Source: an uncultured Lachnospiraceae bacterium (GTDB lineage: Bacteria > Bacillota > Clostridia > Lachnospirales > Lachnospiraceae). Taken from it: 64,000 nucleotides of DNA. Shown here in pieces: positions 58,483-64,000 of this stretch; position 1 is the first letter of the stretch; every line of letters begins with the position of its first letter. Under the pieces are notes generated by a model. It did no database searches. It had not been told where the DNA came from and saw only the letters and a program-made list of their open reading frames with translations. The stretch lies in the NCBI GenBank assembly GCA_910577675.1, contig CAJTOR010000001.1, positions 1-64,000 on the forward strand, written 5' to 3'. A program made the position numbers and the translations under genes.

Positions 58483-59379
58483 TTAATAAATACAAATATG
58501 ATAATTCTTGCTGAACACCTGCCCTGGCATGAGCTCGTTAATATACTCTTTCTCCTTTAACGTCCCGTCAAAGTCCACGCTGTCGCAGCGCCCGTACCAT
58601 GGCTCGATACAAACGAACGGGGCAGTTCCCTTTGGTGCCCACACGCCAAAAAGAGGCGCGTCAAATTTTACTGCCAGGTAGATTTTCCCATCCGCCCCAG
58701 CAAGTGCCACCTCCCTGGTCTGATGCCCCTCAACCACATAGGCATCGCAGTCAAACAAATGTTCTGATACTTTTACCGCGCCGTAAGTCTTCCCGGCAAT
58801 CTCCCTCTTATTTAGTTCGAGCTGTGACAGTTTCTTTGCGGCAAGTCCCCCCTCAAGCATCCTGGTATTAAGTAGCGGGACACCCTCAAACAGGATTTCG
58901 CAATCCTCCCGCTTCTCGTCTTTAAGCGGGCAGAGAAAAGCGGGATGCCCCCCAATGGAAAAATACATGTTTTCCGTTTCTGAATGGTTCTGTACACGCC
59001 AGAGTACCACGACCTGGTTGCGGAACAGACGGATGCCGGTTTCCAGTTCAAATTCAAAAGGATATACGGCGCGGGTTGATTCATCCGGCAGCAGACGGTG
59101 CCAGATTTCCGTGCCGCTGTTTGATACGAGCTCGAATTCTTTATCGCGCGCAAAACCGTGCTGGCCAAGCGTATACTCCCGCCCGCCATAGCGGTAGGTT
59201 TTATCTTTCAGCCCGCCCACAAACGGGAAAAGTACCGGGGAATGCCTGTTCCACCAGGCAGGGTCCGCATTCCAGAGATATTCTTTCCCGGTCGCTTTTT
59301 TTATGATGGATACAAGTTCCCCACCGTGGTCTAAAACCTGCACTTTAAGTTCCTCATTTTCAATGATGTGTACTGCCAT
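58483..59379 (-). CDS. aldose 1-epimerase family protein (LacX-like)
   Basis: A 298-residue galactose-mutarotase-fold protein. Landmarks are LDHGGELVSIIKKATGKEYLWNADP, HSPVLFPFVGGLKD, GQHGFARDKEFEL with a conserved His, FSIGGHPAFLCPL with the second His, and VCIEPWYGRCDSVD with the catalytic Glu. It is YphB/LacX-like rather than a classical GalM. AGGAGG lies 5 bases before ATG 59379; longer in-frame starts lack one. It is preceded by a class I amidotransferase gene and followed by the serine acetyltransferase gene; no functional link to these is evident. Confidence 0.9.
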   Translation of the reverse strand: MAVHIIENEELKVQVLDHGGELVSIIKKATGKEYLWNADPAWWNRHSPVLFPFVGGLKDKTYRYGGREYTLGQHGFARDKEFELVSNSGTEIWHRLLPDESTRAVYPFEFELETGIRLFRNQVVVLWRVQNHSETENMYFSIGGHPAFLCPLKDEKREDCEILFEGVPLLNTRMLEGGLAAKKLSQLELNKREIAGKTYGAVKVSEHLFDCDAYVVEGHQTREVALAGADGKIYLAVKFDAPLFGVWAPKGTAPFVCIEPWYGRCDSVDFDGTLKEKEYINELMPGQVFSKNYHICIY

Positions 59380-59395
59380 AATAACCTCCTGTTTT

Positions 59396-60112
59396 TTATT
59401 TACAGCTTTCAACAAATGCGTTCCACAGTTTTTCCATATCCCGGTCACAGTCATAAAGATGTTCCGGGTGCCATTGTACCCCGAGAAAAAATTTATGATT
59501 TTTAAGCTCAACTGCCTCTATCACCCCATCCGGCGCGGCGGCACTGGCCAATATCCCTTCCCCCGGCACTTTTATGGCTTGATGGTGGAATGAATTGACA
59601 AAAAACTTCTGCTTCCCCACAATATCATATAGGAGTGTATCTTTTTTTACATATACCGAGTGGGTCTGCACCGCATCGCCCGCCTTCTGGTAATGCCCGA
59701 CCCCCATCCCTTTACTTCCGCCATACTCTGCGTCAACATCCTGGAACAATGTCCCACCAAGCGCTATATTCATTACCTGTATACCCCGGCAGATTCCAAA
59801 TACGGGCATTTGCGTGCGCAGGATGGCAGGCAGCAGGGAAAGTTCTAACTTATCGCGGGCGGGCTGGATATTCCCACATTCCGCGCTGGTTTCCTCCCCG
59901 TACAATAGAGGGTTCACATCCGGTCCCCCCGGAAAGAGAAACCCGTCAAACTTCCCCAAAATTTCCTCCATATCCGCCACATCAGAAAAAAGAGGTAAAA
60001 GAACGGGGATTGCACCCGCCCTTTCAAGCGCATCAAAATAATCCCTTCCGATCATCAGCCGCCCATCCCTCTCGCTATATTGCGCAAAGATTCCAACCAC
60101 CGGTTTTCCCAT
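59396..60112 (-). CDS. gamma-glutamyl-gamma-aminobutyrate hydrolase family (class I amidotransferase)
   Basis: A 238-residue peptidase C26 protein. The nucleophile elbow is FGICRGIQVMN (Cys), and the catalytic His-Glu appears in GVQWHPEHLYD. Other anchors are GGPDVNPLLYGEE and NSFHHQAIK. PuuD-like members hydrolyse gamma-Glu-GABA or related gamma-glutamyl compounds; the exact substrate is not shown. GGAGG lies about 5 bases before the ATG. It stands between the radical SAM gene and the epimerase gene, all on the minus strand. Confidence 0.9.
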   Translation of the reverse strand: MGKPVVGIFAQYSERDGRLMIGRDYFDALERAGAIPVLLPLFSDVADMEEILGKFDGFLFPGGPDVNPLLYGEETSAECGNIQPARDKLELSLLPAILRTQMPVFGICRGIQVMNIALGGTLFQDVDAEYGGSKGMGVGHYQKAGDAVQTHSVYVKKDTLLYDIVGKQKFFVNSFHHQAIKVPGEGILASAAAPDGVIEAVELKNHKFFLGVQWHPEHLYDCDRDMEKLWNAFVESCK

Positions 60113-60139
60113 GAAACTCCTCCCATCACAAATAAAAAA

Positions 60140-62125
60140 CTACCTTCCCTGTTTCCTTTGAGTCCCCTTCCTTGCCTGACCCTTTTTCTTCTCTTTTGCT
60201 TTAGATGCCGGGGCTTTCCCGACAGCGTTCTTTTTCTGTCCCAAAGTGGTTTTTACGTTATTCTTTCCATGTCCTTTAATAGACCTTCCCTTCTTATCTT
60301 TCTCTTCCGCTTCCTTTTCCGACTTTAATTTCCTCGGCCTTATCAGGCATTTTTTATCAAATCCTATCAAATCTTTTCTGCCCGCCCGGATCAATGCCTC
60401 GCGCACAAGCTCATAATTTTTCGGGTTACGGTACTGGATAAGGGCGCGCTGCATCGCCTTTTCATGCGGGGTTTTCGGCACATAAACAGGCTTTAAATCC
60501 CTAGGGTCAAGCCCCGTGTAGTACATACAGGTCGAGATGGTCGATGGTGTCGGATAAAAATCCTGCACCTGCTCGGGCATATAACCGAGATCGCGCAGGT
60601 ACTCCGCAAGCGCCACCGCTTCCTTTAATGTTGAGCCTGGATGTGAGGACATCAGGTACGGCACAACATACTGTTTTAACCCAAGTTCCTCGTTAATCCT
60701 TCTGTATTTGGCTAAAAAGCGCTCGTAAACAGCGTTCCCCGGCTTTCCCATCTTTGAGAGCACCTCATCGCATATATGTTCCGGCGCTACTTTAAGTTGT
60801 CCGCTCACATGGTATTTGCAAAGTTCATGGAAAAAAGTATCGTCCGCATCGTGCACCAGATAGTCAAAGCGGATGCCGGAGCGGATAAAAACTTTTTTCA
60901 CCCGCGGGATGGCGCGCAGCTTGCGAAGCAGCAAAAGGTAATCGCCATGGTCGATATTAAGGTTACCGCATGGTTTCGGGAACAGGCACTGCCTGTTTGT
61001 GCAGGCACCCGTCCTGAGTTGTTTTTCACAGGCTGGAGCGCGAAAATTTGCGGTCGGTCCGCCCACATCGTTAATATAGCCCTTAAAATCCGGCTCGTAG
61101 GTAAAAGCCTCCGCCTCCCTTAAAATGGACTCGTGGCTCCTTCTCTGGATGATGCGTCCCTGATGGAAGGTGAGCGCACAAAAATTGCACCCGCCAAAAC
61201 ATCCCCGATTGCTTGTTATGGAAAAGCGCAGTTCCGATATTGCCGGCACGCCGCCTTCCGCCTCGTAGGACGGATGATAATTGCGCATGTAGGGCAGCGC
61301 ATACACCCGGTCCATCTCGCTTTGCGAGAGCGGTTTTGCGGGTGGGTTCTGTACAATATATTCGGTATCCTTGTACTTTTCCACCAGGCACTTGCCGGAA
61401 AACGGGTCGGTATTACAGTACTGTGTATAAAAACTCCTTGCAAATGCTTTTTTGTCCGCGTTTATTTCCTCCCAGGAAGGAAGCTGTATGGCATCGCAGA
61501 CCGAGTCAATATTTTTTGTCCTGTATACCGTCCCTGCCACAAAAGTAATATCCCTTGCCGCAATCCCTGCGTCAAGTGCCTGCGCAACTTCCACAATCGA
61601 ACGTTCCCCCATACCGTAGGAGAGGATATCCGCCTGTGAATCGAGAAGAATCGAGCGGCGCACCCTGTCACTCCAGTAATCGTAATGCGCCAGCCTGCGC
61701 AGGGAAGCTTCAATCCCGCCGATCACAATCGGGACATCCTTGTATTTTTTCCTGATTAAGTTGCAGTAGACAATGGTTGCGCGGTCGGGGCGCTTCCCTG
61801 TCTGCCCGCCCGGGGAATAAAAATCCATCTGCCTGCGCTTTTTTGCCACCGTATAGTGGTTGACCATCGTATCCATATTTCCGCCGCAAACTAAGAATGC
61901 AAGGCGGGGCGCGCCAAGCGCCGCAATGCTTTCCTCATCCTTCCAGTCCGGCTGGGCTATGATGCCGACCTTATATCCCTCACTCTCCAGTACCCTGCTG
62001 ATTATAGCCGGTCCAAAGGAGGGATGGTCCACATATGCATCGCCGATCACATAGACAAAGTCGCACTGCCCAAATCCCCTTTTCTCCATATCTTCCCTGC
62101 AAATCGGTAAGTAATCATGTACCAT
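60140..62125 (-). CDS. YgiQ family radical SAM protein
   Basis: A 661-residue protein. The N-terminal domain (FVYVIGDAYVDHPSFGPAIISRVLE) resembles a B12-binding-like fold; the radical SAM cluster is CFGGCNFC (CxxxCxxC) near residue 325, followed by YINDVGGPTANFR and a second cysteine set (CTNRQCLFPKPC). The C-terminus has a long Lys/Arg-rich tail (KSKAKEKKKGQARKGTQRKQ type). YgiQ proteins are widespread; their reaction is not firmly known. The start at ATG 62125 has AAAGGGG 8 bases upstream; the frame continues to 62194 but has no ribosome binding site. The tail is longer than in E. coli YgiQ. Confidence 0.9.
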   Translation of the reverse strand: MVHDYLPICREDMEKRGFGQCDFVYVIGDAYVDHPSFGPAIISRVLESEGYKVGIIAQPDWKDEESIAALGAPRLAFLVCGGNMDTMVNHYTVAKKRRQMDFYSPGGQTGKRPDRATIVYCNLIRKKYKDVPIVIGGIEASLRRLAHYDYWSDRVRRSILLDSQADILSYGMGERSIVEVAQALDAGIAARDITFVAGTVYRTKNIDSVCDAIQLPSWEEINADKKAFARSFYTQYCNTDPFSGKCLVEKYKDTEYIVQNPPAKPLSQSEMDRVYALPYMRNYHPSYEAEGGVPAISELRFSITSNRGCFGGCNFCALTFHQGRIIQRRSHESILREAEAFTYEPDFKGYINDVGGPTANFRAPACEKQLRTGACTNRQCLFPKPCGNLNIDHGDYLLLLRKLRAIPRVKKVFIRSGIRFDYLVHDADDTFFHELCKYHVSGQLKVAPEHICDEVLSKMGKPGNAVYERFLAKYRRINEELGLKQYVVPYLMSSHPGSTLKEAVALAEYLRDLGYMPEQVQDFYPTPSTISTCMYYTGLDPRDLKPVYVPKTPHEKAMQRALIQYRNPKNYELVREALIRAGRKDLIGFDKKCLIRPRKLKSEKEAEEKDKKGRSIKGHGKNNVKTTLGQKKNAVGKAPASKAKEKKKGQARKGTQRKQGR

Positions 62126-62147
62126 GTAATTTCCCCTTTTTCCCAAA

Positions 62148-64000
62148 TCAATGTCCGATAATACCAAGCAGCTTAAAAAATCCCATGCGCACATGTTCCC
62201 CGTAGACCACCTCGCGCACCAGCACCGGATTATCTGTTATAATATTGTCCACGCCAAGCTGCTTCATGCGCTCCGTTTCCGAGCGCGAATTAACCGTCCA
62301 CGCATGTACCTCCTTCCCCAGGCTGTGCAGCGTCCTCACAGTGCTCTCATTGACAAAACTTGATTTCATACTGTAAAAGTCAATATAGTCCACCTGGTAG
62401 AACATCCCGTATGCAAAGGAAAGGATATACCCCGTCTTAATATTGGCATTCTGCTGCCTGACCCTTGCAAGCATCCCCTGGTCGGTACAGCTAATCATGC
62501 ACTGGTCTTCCATATCGTAAGTATCAATCAGCTCCAATACCTTCTGAATCAGGTCTTCGTTTACCGCGCTGGATTTCCCCACTTTCAGTTCTATGTTCAG
62601 ATTAATCTTTCCCTTGCACAGTTTCAGCGCCTCCTCAAGTGTTGGTATGCGCTCCCCTGCAAAATGCGGGGAAAACCAGCTCCCCACTTCCATATCGAGA
62701 AGCTGGGCATATGTGACATCCCCCACCCTGGCTCTGCTCCTTGCCGTGCGTCTGAGGCTTGTATCATGCATCAGGATTACCACGCCATCCTTTGTTTCCT
62801 GCACATCAATCTCCGCAAAATCCGCCATATCATCAATAGCCTGCGAAAGCGCTGCCAGAGTATTTTCCGGGGCATTTCCCGATGACCCCCGGTGAGCTGT
62901 AATATAAGTCCCAAAAAGTGTTTCCCGGTCTGTGAGGGAACCGTTGCGGAATGCGTCCGCCAGCTCGTATCCATTGATAAGTATAACGGCTGCCACTGCG
63001 GCTGCCGTAAGCCTTGTATAGCGGCTGGAAAGCTTTTTTTGTATTTTTTCCGCCTCCGCATATTCCATCTGCCTTACAGCATCCTCGTAAACAATCTGTT
63101 CCTGTATTTTTTCTATCCTGTTCGGCGGAAAACTTACTGCCACCTCCATGACACCATATTTTGAGAACATCCTGGCAAGGGCAGCATAGTTGACAATCTG
63201 TGCCGTGACCGTGATAAAAATCCCCATGTAAATCATAACTTCGTCGTAGGCGGTCAGCATCGCCGCCATCAGAACCTGCTCACTTTTGGTACAGTATATA
63301 ATATAACATACCAGAACCAACACACCCACATACAGCACGGCATAAAATACGGCAAGCAGGAGGTTTTGACCGAGCAGTGAAAAAATAAACCGGTACCGGT
63401 ACTTCCACACCACTTTTGAGCTTTTCTTAAATCCTGTACTAAAATCATCCTCTGAAAGTACACAGTAGTACAGGGAGTACACTCCAAAAAAATTGACCAG
63501 CAGACATATAATCAAAAAAAGAAAGATTGCAATCCCACCGTAGGTTCTGCTGGCAACCGTCCTCGCAATATAAGCGGGAACCTTAAACTGCACGGCAAAC
63601 ACAAACAGCATTGGCGAGAGGGTGAGAAGGGCATTTAACAGGGAAAAAAGCAGGATGCGCCCGCGCTTTTTTTTGCGGAGCAGTTCTGCTGCCCTGGAAA
63701 TACCCGGGAACAAAACCTGGATAACCCCTATTTTTTCTTCCCTCACATATCCCTGATAAAAAACAATCAGGGATACTGACTCCACAAGATAAAAAAGCGA
63801 ACATGCCAAAAGAATGACAATTAAAACAACAACCGTGGCAGGATGCCTTACAAAACGCGGGAGATTCTCAAGTGTCAGATAGCTGTAACCCGTCACCTTT
63901 AACAAAAGCTTAAATGCCGCCTTGCAGACCGGGTAAAAAACCATAGTAAATGCCGCTTTGCATAACAGCTCAAAAAGAAACAGTGCGCGGATATTTTTCT
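62148..64000 (-). CDS. membrane-anchored glycerophosphodiester phosphodiesterase (5' partial)
   Basis: At least 616 residues: the frame is open upstream of ATG 63944 to the window edge with no stop, so the true start lies beyond 64000. Roughly eight TM helices (residues 1-330) precede a GDPD domain with TAHRGSSGNAPENTLAALSQAIDD (catalytic His and Arg), AEIDVQETKDGVVILMHD (metal-binding Glu/Asp, second His), and ELKVGKSSAVNE. This layout matches clostridial GlpQ-like membrane enzymes that cleave glycerophosphodiesters. The stop lies 22 bases upstream of the YgiQ start. The exact substrate and N-terminus are not visible. Confidence 0.9.
   Translation of the reverse strand, partial: KNIRALFLFELLCKAAFTMVFYPVCKAAFKLLLKVTGYSYLTLENLPRFVRHPATVVVLIVILLACSLFYLVESVSLIVFYQGYVREEKIGVIQVLFPGISRAAELLRKKKRGRILLFSLLNALLTLSPMLFVFAVQFKVPAYIARTVASRTYGGIAIFLFLIICLLVNFFGVYSLYYCVLSEDDFSTGFKKSSKVVWKYRYRFIFSLLGQNLLLAVFYAVLYVGVLVLVCYIIYCTKSEQVLMAAMLTAYDEVMIYMGIFITVTAQIVNYAALARMFSKYGVMEVAVSFPPNRIEKIQEQIVYEDAVRQMEYAEAEKIQKKLSSRYTRLTAAAVAAVILINGYELADAFRNGSLTDRETLFGTYITAHRGSSGNAPENTLAALSQAIDDMADFAEIDVQETKDGVVILMHDTSLRRTARSRARVGDVTYAQLLDMEVGSWFSPHFAGERIPTLEEALKLCKGKINLNIELKVGKSSAVNEDLIQKVLELIDTYDMEDQCMISCTDQGMLARVRQQNANIKTGYILSFAYGMFYQVDYIDFYSMKSSFVNESTVRTLHSLGKEVHAWTVNSRSETERMKQLGVDNIITDNPVLVREVVYGEHVRMGFFKLLGIIGH

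Overview
The window looks like a chromosomal segment of a Lachnospiraceae-type clostridium (Bacillota, Clostridia). Pointers are a Gram-positive PolC, a SepF/YlmH/DivIVA division cluster, consensus sigma-A promoters with strong AGGAGG ribosome binding sites, Bacillus-type LexA boxes and Bce-like transporter/two-component modules. The genus cannot be fixed from the sequence. No rRNA, tRNA or CRISPR array was seen.

Layout. 1-9.3 kb: a small P-loop protein and a DUF378 protein converge on a long bidirectional terminator; then a co-directional run (HlyD-like protein, yggS, sepF, ylmH, divIVA, aroB, lspA, rluA-type synthase, AAA ATPase). 9.3-11.4 kb: a BlaI-type repressor coupled to an S66 LD-carboxypeptidase. 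11.5-14.3 kb: a small plasmid-like element with a CRESS-virus-like Rep (HUH endonuclease plus SF3 helicase), two diverged copies of a type I toxin/antisense-RNA locus, two copies of a small CopG-like gene and a 64-bp direct repeat. 14.4-20.8 kb: tyrosine recombinase, cell-wall amidase, a LysM protein of YneA type and lexA, with a cluster of SOS boxes and a long hairpin-rich lexA leader. 21-28 kb: S41 protease, an exported heptad-repeat protein with its MMPL exporter, and the TetR that probably controls them. 28-34 kb: an acetyltransferase ORF with an in-frame extension, then a two-component/ABC-2 system interrupted by a MITE. 34-38 kb: TepA-like ClpP, nucleotidyltransferase, AAA/PD-(D/E)XK protein. 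37.8-50.9 kb: one large minus-strand housekeeping operon (deacetylase, bactofilin, pyrH, frr, uppS, cdsA, dxr, rseP, ispG, polC). 51.3-56.6 kb: Bce-type ABC transporter with its sensor kinase and regulator. 56.6-64 kb: thioredoxin reductase-like protein, serine acetyltransferase, aldose epimerase-like protein, class I amidotransferase, YgiQ radical SAM protein, and a GDPD membrane protein cut by the window end.

How it fits together. The housekeeping operon joins isoprenoid synthesis (dxr, ispG) to undecaprenyl and CDP-DAG lipid synthesis (uppS, cdsA), membrane proteolysis (rseP) and translation/nucleotide genes (frr, pyrH). The SOS locus pairs LexA with a divergently transcribed, LexA-boxed LysM protein, as in the yneA/lexA arrangement of Bacillus. 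The two ABC systems look like envelope-stress or antimicrobial-peptide responses, each with recognisable response-regulator boxes.

The best candidate for something little described is the 11.5-14.3 kb element: a chromosomal CRESS-like rolling-circle module carrying its own copy-control-like and addiction-like parts, in a partly duplicated and partly decayed state.
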